A DNA stretch of 8,129 nt, taken from positions 1 through 8,129 of the forward strand of contig CAQUWW010000136.1 in NCBI GenBank assembly GCA_948896875.1. The letters are read 5' to 3'. The position numbers and the translations under genes are program-made. The notes under the pieces were generated by a model, which was not told the DNA's origin, ran no database searches, and saw only the letters and a list, made by a program, of their open reading frames with translations. This DNA is from an uncultured Acetatifactor sp. (GTDB taxonomy: Bacteria; Bacillota; Clostridia; Lachnospirales; Lachnospiraceae). This document shows, in pieces, positions 1 to 6,751 of this stretch. Position 1 is the first letter of the stretch. The number at the start of each line of letters is the position of its first letter.

Positions 1-946
1 CAGTCAGGTACTGGAAGCAGCGGGGATAGAGAAAGAGCTTTTTTCTGTATGTGTTCCTGCGGGAAGCATGGCGGGAACGGTCTTACCGGCTGCTGTGGTG
101 AATACGGGGCTGCCAAAGCAGACACAGATTGTCTCCGTAAGCCATGATCAGGTGGCTGCGGCCGTTGGCGCAGGAGCTTTTGACGGAAGTGCTGCGGTAG
201 ACGGCGCAGGAACTGTGCAGTGTCTGACACCAATCTATGATGAAATGCCGGATATTGACCAAATGTATGAGGGCTGTTTCTCAGTGGTGCCTTATGTGTT
301 TCCGGGAACCTATGTGGCATATGCTTTTTCTTATACCGGTGGTGCGCTGATGCAGTGGTGTGTAGAGACTTTTGCGGGAGAAGCAAAGGGAAAGGCCAGG
401 GAGCAGGGGATAACTGCCAATGAATTGCTGGAGCGGGAATATCAGGAGAGAAATCCGGATGGCCCCAGCGGTATGTTGGTGCTGCCCCACTTTGCAGGTG
501 CAGCTACACCCTATATGGATATTGGATCTAAGGGTGTGATTCTGGGGCTTACCACGGCATCCACAGCAGCAGATATTTACCGCGGCTGCATGGAAGGGGT
601 GGTATATGAAATGTACTTAAACTATCAGTCGTTGGCAGGCTCCGGTATCCGTTTTGAAAAACTGCATGCGACGGGAGGAGGCGCACATTCCGCAGTATGG
701 ATGCAGATGAAGGCGGATGTGCTGAACCTTCCCATCACGGCATTAAAGACTGTGGATGCCGGCACGGTGGGGAGCGCCATGCTCACAGGAGTGGCGGCAG
801 GACTGTTCCGCAACCCAGAGGAAGCGGCAGAGGTGATGGTGGAGGAAACGGTCACCTATAAGCCACGTCAGGAGGTACACGAGAAATATATGCAGATATA
901 TGAGCGCTACTGTAAGTTGTACGATGCGGTGAGGCCGCTTATGTGA
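1..946 (+). CDS. FGGY-family carbohydrate kinase, 3' part (5' end outside window)
   Basis: ATP-dependent sugar kinase of the FGGY family, cut by the window's left edge. The first whole codon is at base 2 and 314 residues remain. Family members are usually about 500 residues, so roughly the first third is missing. The ATG at 68 is internal: the frame is open to the edge, and the residues before it fit the family. Visible family signatures are the SHDQVAAAVGAGA stretch, whose Asp (codon 146-148) fits the catalytic base of FGGY kinases; GAGTVQC just after it; and LHATGGGAHS near 661-690, the C-terminal nucleotide-binding segment. The GGGAHSAVWMQMKAD pattern is closer to xylulokinase-type (COG1070) members than to rhamnulokinase, but the sugar cannot be assigned. 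The protein should be cytoplasmic. It ends with tandem in-frame stops (TGA TAG), 15 nt before the epimerase gene, so the two are probably co-transcribed. The family call is firm; the substrate is unknown. Confidence 0.93.
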   Translation, partial: SQVLEAAGIEKELFSVCVPAGSMAGTVLPAAVVNTGLPKQTQIVSVSHDQVAAAVGAGAFDGSAAVDGAGTVQCLTPIYDEMPDIDQMYEGCFSVVPYVFPGTYVAYAFSYTGGALMQWCVETFAGEAKGKAREQGITANELLEREYQERNPDGPSGMLVLPHFAGAATPYMDIGSKGVILGLTTASTAADIYRGCMEGVVYEMYLNYQSLAGSGIRFEKLHATGGGAHSAVWMQMKADVLNLPITALKTVDAGTVGSAMLTGVAAGLFRNPEEAAEVMVEETVTYKPRQEVHEKYMQIYERYCKLYDAVRPLM

Positions 947-961
947 TAGGAAAGGAGACCT

Positions 962-1936
962 ATGAATCCATATATCGGACATGATTCCCAACTGTATGGG
1001 ATTGAAGAACACCGCCTTGTAGGCGGAAAGGGCGACGGGATGCGCCTGTATGAAGTAAATAACGGAAAGGGCGTGCTGCTTATGGTATCTCCGGACAGAA
1101 ACGGGGATATCGCCAGACTTATGTACAAGGGGATGAACTTAAGCTATCTCTCCCCCTGTGGCTATGTTGCCCCTGCCTATTATGACAGTATTGGCAGCAA
1201 TTGGCTGAATTCCTTTACTGCCGGTTTTCTTACCACCTGCGGGCTGGAAGCGGTGGGCAGCCCCTGTGAGGATGAAGGGGAAGTGCTGCCCCTTCATGGC
1301 TCGATTGCCAATATTCCCTGCGAACGGGCATTCTGGACGGAGGAAAAAGGGGAACTGGTAATTCATACGGTTACAAAGGACGAGACTATTTTTGGACGCA
1401 AGCTCAGGTTATCCAGAAAGCTTCGGGTATCAACGGAAGAAAACTGCATTATCATTGAAGATACTGTGGCAAATACCGGTGACAGAATCGAGCCGTTTGA
1501 AATCCTGTATCATATGAATATGGGATATCCTCTGTTGGATGAAGACAGTATCCTGACAATTCCCTCTGTGGAAGTACAGCCCAGGGACAAACATGCGGCA
1601 GAGGACATTGCAAATTGGATGCATATGGAAAAGCCGACGGCCGGATATCAGGAGAGGTGTTATTATCATAAGTTTGCAGACAGGGAAGGGAAAGCAGTGC
1701 TTTATCAGCCGAAATGTAAGGTCGGGCTTACCATCAGCTTTGATGCCGCTGAGTTGGACGGTTTTGTGGAGTGGAAGATGATGGGGGTGCGTGATTATGT
1801 GCTTGGGCTGGAATGCGGAAACTGCTATCCAGATGGGCGGGATGTAATGCGCAGGAAGGGCATGCTGAAATTTCTGCAGCCCGGGGAGGAAAAGGTGTAC
1901 TGCTTTGCCGTGCGGATATGGGAGGGTGAAAACTAA
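962..1936 (+). CDS. DUF4432 family aldose 1-epimerase-like protein
   Basis: A 324-residue cytoplasmic protein of the galactose-mutarotase-like fold, best matched to the DUF4432 branch of aldose 1-epimerases. Such proteins are thought to interconvert anomers of free sugars; the substrate is not established for most of the family. Recognisable segments are GFLTTCGLEAVG (about 89-99), LPLHGSIANIPCE (109-121), LYHMNMGYPLLDE (182-194) and LGLECGNCYPDGR (281-293). By analogy with classical mutarotases, His112, His184 and Glu284 are the likely active-site residues; this is inferred from motif position, not alignment. The start is supported by AAAGGAG at 951-957, five bases ahead of the ATG. It lies 15 nt after the kinase, which suggests that anomer correction and phosphorylation of the same released sugar are linked. 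There is no signal peptide, and the length is about normal for the family. Confidence 0.88.
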   Translation: MNPYIGHDSQLYGIEEHRLVGGKGDGMRLYEVNNGKGVLLMVSPDRNGDIARLMYKGMNLSYLSPCGYVAPAYYDSIGSNWLNSFTAGFLTTCGLEAVGSPCEDEGEVLPLHGSIANIPCERAFWTEEKGELVIHTVTKDETIFGRKLRLSRKLRVSTEENCIIIEDTVANTGDRIEPFEILYHMNMGYPLLDEDSILTIPSVEVQPRDKHAAEDIANWMHMEKPTAGYQERCYYHKFADREGKAVLYQPKCKVGLTISFDAAELDGFVEWKMMGVRDYVLGLECGNCYPDGRDVMRRKGMLKFLQPGEEKVYCFAVRIWEGEN

Positions 1937-1966
1937 ACTCAAAATTTTCCTCTGTTCGCCATTTTA

Positions 1967-1998
1967 TTGATAGCCAGATTTTCTATTTCCTTTATAAT
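1967..1998 (+). promoter_or_regulatory. weak sigma-A-like promoter candidate before the GH42 gene
   Basis: TTGATA (1967-1972) and a perfect TATAAT (1993-1998) lie in the gap between the epimerase and GH42 genes. The 20-nt spacer is longer than the preferred 16-18 and there is no TGn extension, so activity is uncertain. If real, it would give the three glycosidase genes their own transcript, with a leader of about 165 nt before the GH42 start. Confidence 0.2.
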
Positions 1999-2062
1999 GG
2001 GTAGAGAGGGCAGTTTTAAGCAGCGGCGGTGGATGGCCGTTTCGGGAGGGGAGTTTCCTATA

Positions 2063-2077
2063 TCTTGTAGTACGAGA
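2063..2077. repeat. 15-nt near-palindrome in the gap before the GH42 gene
   Basis: TCTTGTAGTACGAGA reads almost the same on both strands: one mismatched pair around a central G. It lies between the promoter candidate and the GH42 start, where a repressor operator could sit. No known operator consensus (such as a cre box) is matched, and a palindrome of this size can occur by chance. Confidence 0.2.
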
Positions 2078-2155
2078 GAAGTTTCAGCTGCTTTCTCGGC
2101 GGATGAGGATTTTTCCATGATATGGGTGTTGTGGTACAGAAACGAATAATATGGC

Positions 2156-2162
2156 GAGGAGG
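2156..2162 (+). promoter_or_regulatory. ribosome binding site deciding the GH42 start
   Basis: GAGGAGG lies seven bases ahead of the ATG at 2170. The in-frame ATG at 2122 would add 16 residues that do not belong to the GH42 fold and has no such site before it, so 2170 is preferred. Confidence 0.85.
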
Positions 2163-2169
2163 AAAATAC

Positions 2170-4233
2170 ATGGACAGAATACTGGACGGCACAAAATTTA
2201 CATTGGGGGTATGTTATTATCCGGAGCATTGGCCTGAAACCATGTGGGAAGATGATCTTGAAAGGATGTTGGAAAGCGGTATTGAGGTGATTCGGATTGC
2301 TGAGTTTGCGTGGACTTTGACAGAACCTGCGGAGGGCTGTTTTACTTTTGCGTTTTTTGACCGGTTTCTTGACTTGTGCCGGGAAAAGGGCATGAAGGTT
2401 ATTTTTGGCACGCCTACGGCGACCCCTCCGGCGTGGCTGACAAAGAAATATCCGGAAGTGCTCAACGCACACCCGGACGGCAAGCGTCTGGAGCATGGCG
2501 GAAGGCGGCATTATAATTACAATTCCCCTGTCTATCGGGAGAAGACTGCGTTGATTGTGGAAAAACTGGCATGTCATTTCGGACAGCATCCCGCTGTTAT
2601 TGGCTGGCAGATTGACAATGAACTGAACTGTGAAATGGATGAATTCTACTCGGAAGCGGATAATTGTGCATTCAGGATATTTCTTCAGGACAAATACGGG
2701 ACATTGGAGGAATTGAACAGGGCGTGGGGTACGATATTCTGGAACCAGACCTATACAGACTGGGAAGAGATTGTGCTTCCAAAGCGTACCCGCAGTGGCA
2801 ATCCTAATCCTCATGCATTGTTGGATTATGCGCGTTTCATTTCCCATAGTGCTCGTGATTATGCGCTGCTGCAAAGCAAAATCCTGCGCAAGTACCTGAA
2901 GGAAGGAGATTTTATCACTACCAATGGCCGGTTTGACCATCTGGACAATCATGAACTATCTAAGGAGAGTCTGGATTTCTATACCTATGACTCCTATCCT
3001 GATATGGCATACAATGCAGACGGAGGACGGCAGCCTTCAGGATTGCGGGATCGGGAGAGCAGCCAGAACCTGTCAGAAGTGCGTTCTGTTTCTCCCATTT
3101 TTGGTATTATGGAGCAGCAGTCCGGCCCTAACGGATGGACTACCTGCATGGCAGCCCCTGCGCCGAAGCCGGGGCAGATGACATTATGGACCATGCAGAG
3201 TATTGCCCATGGAGCAGATTACGTCAGTTATTTCAGATGGCGTACCTGCACCTTTGGCACGGAAATGTACTGGCATGGCATATTGGATTATTCCGGAAGG
3301 GAAAATCGGCGCATTGCTGAGCTGCGGGATATCCGGAAAAAGCTGGATTTGATACAGGAAGCTGCTGGAGGCCGCTATCAGGCAGATGTGGCGGTGGTAA
3401 AGGACTACGATAACTGTTGGGATCTGCGCATTGACATATGGCATCGGGATCTGGAGGCCGCCAGCCAGTCTGCAATCTTTGCGGCGGCTCAGAAGTCCCA
3501 TACGCCGCTGGACTATGTATATCTTTCCGAAGAGGGAGCCAGCACGCCCCTGTCTTCTTACAAAGTGTTGATATATGCTCATCCCTGCATCATGTCCAGA
3601 AAGCGGGCTGCGGTTCTGGAGGAATATGTGGCAGGGGGAGGCACGTTGATTCTGGGATGCCGCAGCGGATATAAAGATTTGGATGGCCACTGTGTCATGC
3701 AGGATCTTCCAGGGCTGCTACGTACACTTTCGGGCGTGGACATTCCGGAGTTCACCCGTACCTGTCCCGGTGACAGTCCGGTCAGGATACAGTGGAAGGA
3801 TAAATGTTTTGAGGCTCCGGTATTCAATGATATTTTACAGCCTCTGGTGGATGCCGGAGAGCCGGCTGAAGTGTTGGGCATTTATGAGAACTGCTATTAT
3901 GCGGGAAAAGGAGCATTGCTTCGCCGCCATTATGGAAAGGGAACAGTCTATTCACTGGGAACCGTGTTTACAGAAGAATTGGCAGCAGCTTTACTGGAGG
4001 AGGTTCAGGCGGCAGAGCCTGAAAGGAAGACTTTTACTTTGCCCGAATGCTGTGAACTGGCGGTCAGGGAAAAGAATGGAGTCGATTATTACTTTGTGCT
4101 GAATTACAGTGAAAACTGTGCTGCAGTGGAGGTGAAGCGCCCGCTATTTAGTCTGTTTGACGGGATTGTAGTTGAAAAGGAGATGATTCTGGAGCCTTTT
4201 GGGACGGCAGTATTAAGTGGGCTCCCAGTGTGA
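2170..4233 (+). CDS. GH42 family beta-galactosidase (or alpha-L-arabinopyranosidase)
   Basis: A 687-residue glycoside hydrolase of family 42, normal length for the family and without a signal peptide, so probably cytoplasmic. It would remove terminal beta-D-galactosyl residues from short imported oligosaccharides; some GH42 enzymes also act on alpha-L-arabinopyranosides. The N-terminal TIM barrel covers about 1-395 and begins with the typical GVCYYPEHWPE motif. Glu151 in WQIDNE is the expected acid/base, and Glu315 in FGIMEQQSGPNGW the expected nucleophile. The segment YFRWRTCTFGTEMYWHGILD (354-373) is also characteristic. The middle trimerisation-type domain covers about 405-600, and a small beta domain follows to the end. 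The start at 2170 is chosen from the strong GAGGAGG. The gene ends with tandem stops (TGA TAA). It is separated by 233 nt from the epimerase gene and 92 nt from the GH78 gene, which suggests joint action on one substrate. The family is very sure; the exact substrate is not. Confidence 0.95.
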   Translation: MDRILDGTKFTLGVCYYPEHWPETMWEDDLERMLESGIEVIRIAEFAWTLTEPAEGCFTFAFFDRFLDLCREKGMKVIFGTPTATPPAWLTKKYPEVLNAHPDGKRLEHGGRRHYNYNSPVYREKTALIVEKLACHFGQHPAVIGWQIDNELNCEMDEFYSEADNCAFRIFLQDKYGTLEELNRAWGTIFWNQTYTDWEEIVLPKRTRSGNPNPHALLDYARFISHSARDYALLQSKILRKYLKEGDFITTNGRFDHLDNHELSKESLDFYTYDSYPDMAYNADGGRQPSGLRDRESSQNLSEVRSVSPIFGIMEQQSGPNGWTTCMAAPAPKPGQMTLWTMQSIAHGADYVSYFRWRTCTFGTEMYWHGILDYSGRENRRIAELRDIRKKLDLIQEAAGGRYQADVAVVKDYDNCWDLRIDIWHRDLEAASQSAIFAAAQKSHTPLDYVYLSEEGASTPLSSYKVLIYAHPCIMSRKRAAVLEEYVAGGGTLILGCRSGYKDLDGHCVMQDLPGLLRTLSGVDIPEFTRTCPGDSPVRIQWKDKCFEAPVFNDILQPLVDAGEPAEVLGIYENCYYAGKGALLRRHYGKGTVYSLGTVFTEELAAALLEEVQAAEPERKTFTLPECCELAVREKNGVDYYFVLNYSENCAAVEVKRPLFSLFDGIVVEKEMILEPFGTAVLSGLPV

Positions 4234-4325
4234 TAAGTCCGCTTACAGGGATGAATGCTCAAAGGGTTGTCTTTTTTTAGGCTGGCATCAAATCAAATAC
4301 TGGCAGTACAGAAGGAGAGGAAAAT

Positions 4326-6665
4326 ATGTGGAATGAAGCAAGATGGCTGAAGGTGCCCATGGAAGAAATCCGAAGGAGGAAAATTTACCACGGCGATATG
4401 ACGGGAAGATTTGCCTATTTTCGCTGTGAAATGGATTTGCCGGATAAGGTGCATTTGACAGTAGATATCACTGCCAGTTCAAGATACCGTCTGTGGGTGA
4501 ACAGCAGGCCGGTTCTGTCCGGCCCCTGCAAGGGAGATGCATGGCGGCAGTATTATGAGACCGTTGAACTGACGGATTTACTTGTGCCGGGCAGAAATGT
4601 GTTTTGCGTCCAGGTGCTTTACAATGACCCGAATACGGCGGAGATTCAGACGGATGAGCGGGCGGCTATTTACGGTGTCATGGGGGTTCAGTCAGGGCAT
4701 CGCCTGGCAGTGGAAGGGGATGTTTATAATGAAGATGATATAGTAGTGGGGACGCTTACCACGGGCAGAGCGGACTGGCGGGTATGGCTGGACAATAGTT
4801 TTTACTTGAAATCCAGCGATATTACCTGTTACCTGGGGGCGGTGACGGAAGAGATTGATTTTTCAAGGATGCCTGCCCCTTGGAAAGAAAAAGGGTTTGA
4901 TGCCTCTGGCTGGATAAAGGCAGAAGTGGCTGATACAGTTCTTCCAACGAGTATTCTTTTTTCTGTGGGTGTACAGCCTAAATTCCGAATCAGGGAGAGG
5001 GAGATTCCCCTGCTTTATGAGAAGGAGGATGCTTTTGAACGTGATTTTTCCAGGGTAGACGGAAATGAAGTCGGCCTTTTAGAGAAAGGAAGCATTACCG
5101 TAGCGCCAGGACAGAATGTGGAGCTGATTCTGGATGCGGGCGCAGTGAAAAACGGGTATCCGCGTTATGTATTCCGAGGCGGAAGAGGCGGAACAGTCAC
5201 AATCACGTATTTTGAGAAATTCGGAGGGCAGGGTTCTGACCTAAGGCGTACAGACTATGAAAATGGGGAGATTTCCGGTTTGACGGATACAGTCTGTCTC
5301 TCGGGAGAAGAAATCTGTTATGAACCCTTCTGGGTCAGAACCTTTCGGTTTGTGCGTGTCCATATTCGGGCGAAGGAGGAGGCAGTCGTATTGTTGGCTC
5401 CGAACTTTAGAAGGACGGGTTATCCTTTGGAAGTTGATTCATACATTCATTCCTCTTCTCCTTGGGTGGAAAGACTGTGGGATATCTGTGTGCGGACATT
5501 GGGAAACTGCATGATGGAGACTTATATGGATTGTCCTTATTATGAGCAGCTTCAATTTGCCATGGACACCAGATTGGAGGCATTGTTTACCTATGCGGTG
5601 TCAGGTGACTATGCACTGGCAAGGAAGGCATTGATTGATTTCCATTATGGCATGCAGCCGGAAGGATTGACAGCCGGAAAGTACCCTTCTGCATATTTGC
5701 AGGTTCTTTCCACTTTCTCGTTGCACTATATCTATATGTTGTGGGAATATTACCAGCAGACCGGTGACAGAGAAACTGTCCGTTTCTGCCAGGGAGATAT
5801 TGACCGGATATTGGATTATTTTGACGCTAAAATAGGAGAGGACGGTCTGGTGGGACGGCTGGAATTCTGGGAATTTGTGGACTGGCAGCCGGACTGGTCA
5901 GAATTTTCCGGAATTCCCAGGGCATTGCAGCAGGGGGCGTCCACAATCATCAATCTTATGTATGCCTATGCGCTTTCCTGCGCGGGCAGTCTGTTTGCTG
6001 CTATGGGACGAGATAGCCTGGCAGGAGAGTACAACAGCCGCAGAACGACAATCTTGAAAGCGATTCAGGAACTGTGCTGGGATGCGGAGAAGGGAATGTA
6101 TAGGGAGGGACCGGAATGCTGTCAGTTTACGCAGCATGCACAAAGCTGGGCTGTTCTGAACGGTTTAGTTGAAGGAGAGGCTGCAAGGGCAGTGCTTACC
6201 AATGCAATAGAAGATAAGGCATGTCTTAAATGTTCCTTTTCTACGGCATATGAGTGGTTCCGGGCATTGGAGAAAGCGGAAATGTATGGGGCAATGCGGG
6301 ATTGCCTGAATGACTGGATTTCTCTTCTGGAGCTGGATTGCACTACTTGCCCGGAGACTCCCAGAGGATCCCGCAGTGAGTGTCATGCGTGGAGCGCATT
6401 ACCAATGTATGAGATGGTTCGTACCATGGCAGGGGTGGTTCAGGAGGGGATTGGCTGGGAGCATGTGCGGATACAGCCAAATACCATGGATCTGGAGGAC
6501 TTGCAGGGAAAGGTAGCTACACCGAAAGGGGATATTTCCTTCCGGTATGAGAAGGCGGACGGAGTATGGCATTATTCGGTAGAGCTGCCGGAAGGGATGG
6601 AGGCGACATTTGTTTATCCTAATGGAAGTCAGGTGCGTTTGAACGGAGGTAAGGTACAGATGTAG
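4326..6665 (+). CDS. GH78 family alpha-L-rhamnosidase
   Basis: A 779-residue family 78-type glycosidase, expected to release terminal alpha-L-rhamnose from oligosaccharides or plant glycosides by an inverting mechanism. There is no signal peptide, so it probably acts in the cytoplasm. Domains, judged by eye: an N-terminal galactose-binding-like beta sandwich (about 25-110), a further beta region (about 220-365), an (alpha/alpha)6 barrel (about 370-700) and a C-terminal beta domain (705-779). In DCPYYEQLQFAMD, Asp402, Glu407 and Asp414 have the same spacing as the catalytic-site acids in characterised rhamnosidases. Glu677 in TTCPETP, ten residues before HAWSA, is the likely general base. The motif is the YYEQLQ variant rather than the common RERLGW form, so specificity may differ from textbook rhamnosidases. 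The protein has about 20 cysteines, three of them around Glu677. AAGGAGAGG at 4312-4320 supports the start. Confidence 0.9.
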   Translation: MWNEARWLKVPMEEIRRRKIYHGDMTGRFAYFRCEMDLPDKVHLTVDITASSRYRLWVNSRPVLSGPCKGDAWRQYYETVELTDLLVPGRNVFCVQVLYNDPNTAEIQTDERAAIYGVMGVQSGHRLAVEGDVYNEDDIVVGTLTTGRADWRVWLDNSFYLKSSDITCYLGAVTEEIDFSRMPAPWKEKGFDASGWIKAEVADTVLPTSILFSVGVQPKFRIREREIPLLYEKEDAFERDFSRVDGNEVGLLEKGSITVAPGQNVELILDAGAVKNGYPRYVFRGGRGGTVTITYFEKFGGQGSDLRRTDYENGEISGLTDTVCLSGEEICYEPFWVRTFRFVRVHIRAKEEAVVLLAPNFRRTGYPLEVDSYIHSSSPWVERLWDICVRTLGNCMMETYMDCPYYEQLQFAMDTRLEALFTYAVSGDYALARKALIDFHYGMQPEGLTAGKYPSAYLQVLSTFSLHYIYMLWEYYQQTGDRETVRFCQGDIDRILDYFDAKIGEDGLVGRLEFWEFVDWQPDWSEFSGIPRALQQGASTIINLMYAYALSCAGSLFAAMGRDSLAGEYNSRRTTILKAIQELCWDAEKGMYREGPECCQFTQHAQSWAVLNGLVEGEAARAVLTNAIEDKACLKCSFSTAYEWFRALEKAEMYGAMRDCLNDWISLLELDCTTCPETPRGSRSECHAWSALPMYEMVRTMAGVVQEGIGWEHVRIQPNTMDLEDLQGKVATPKGDISFRYEKADGVWHYSVELPEGMEATFVYPNGSQVRLNGGKVQM

Positions 6666-6739
6666 GATATGTAGATGCAGGGCGGTCTTGAGTATGACGG
6701 CCGGTAGTATTTATTGGATTGATATTTGATAAAGCAGGC

Positions 6740-6744
6740 AGGAG
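6740..6744 (+). promoter_or_regulatory. ribosome binding site deciding the GH43 start
   Basis: AGGAG lies seven bases ahead of the ATG at 6752. The frame also opens with a TTG at 6719, but that would add 11 unlikely residues and has no clear site before it. A second ATG at 6758 is possible but is less well spaced. Confidence 0.7.
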
Positions 6745-6751
6745 TAAGCGT

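Larger units (their letters stand above)
1939..2118 (-). pseudogene. protein-like open frame on the minus strand, possible gene remnant
   Basis: On the minus strand, an ATG at 2118 opens a 59-codon frame ending in TGA at 1939-1941, almost exactly filling the gap between the epimerase and GH42 genes. Its composition looks protein-like: a charged start (MEKSSSAEKAAE), then a basic C-terminal half ending in INKMANRGKF. I do not recognise a family. No Shine-Dalgarno sequence precedes the ATG. The same frame stays open far into the antisense of the GH42 gene, which can happen by chance opposite a real gene. It may be the tail of a decayed gene, a short antisense gene, or chance. This is a low-confidence entry, listed because the gap is otherwise unexplained. 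Confidence 0.15.

Noticed and set aside
1430..1942. 170-codon minus-strand frame opposite the epimerase gene
   Set aside because: It is antisense to a conserved DUF4432 gene, has no ribosome binding site and shows no recognisable family.
2072..2100. Possible cre-like catabolite site around GTTTCAGCTGCTTTC
   Set aside because: The two arms are not a true inverted repeat and the consensus centre CG is absent.
1967..2149. 60-codon plus-strand frame in the gap before the GH42 gene
   Set aside because: No ribosome binding site precedes it, it matches no family, and its sequence reads like the complement of the minus-strand frame.
2122..2169. Upstream ATG extending the GH42 protein by 16 residues
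   Set aside because: No ribosome binding site before it, and the extra residues do not fit the family; the ATG at 2170 has a strong GAGGAGG.
1939..2952. 337-codon open frame on the minus strand
   Set aside because: Most of it lies antisense to the GH42 catalytic barrel, whose conserved motifs show the plus strand is coding. It has low-complexity, basic, Phe/Arg-rich stretches typical of a shadow frame. Only the part in the gap is kept as a weak candidate.
4261..4278. Possible terminator (AAAG...CTTT hairpin followed by a T run) between the GH42 and GH78 genes
   Set aside because: The stem is only four base pairs and mostly A-T; it is too weak for a convincing intrinsic terminator.
6719..6751. 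TTG start extending the GH43 protein by 11 residues
   Set aside because: The extension contains the AGGAG that serves the ATG at 6752 and does not resemble the family N-terminus.
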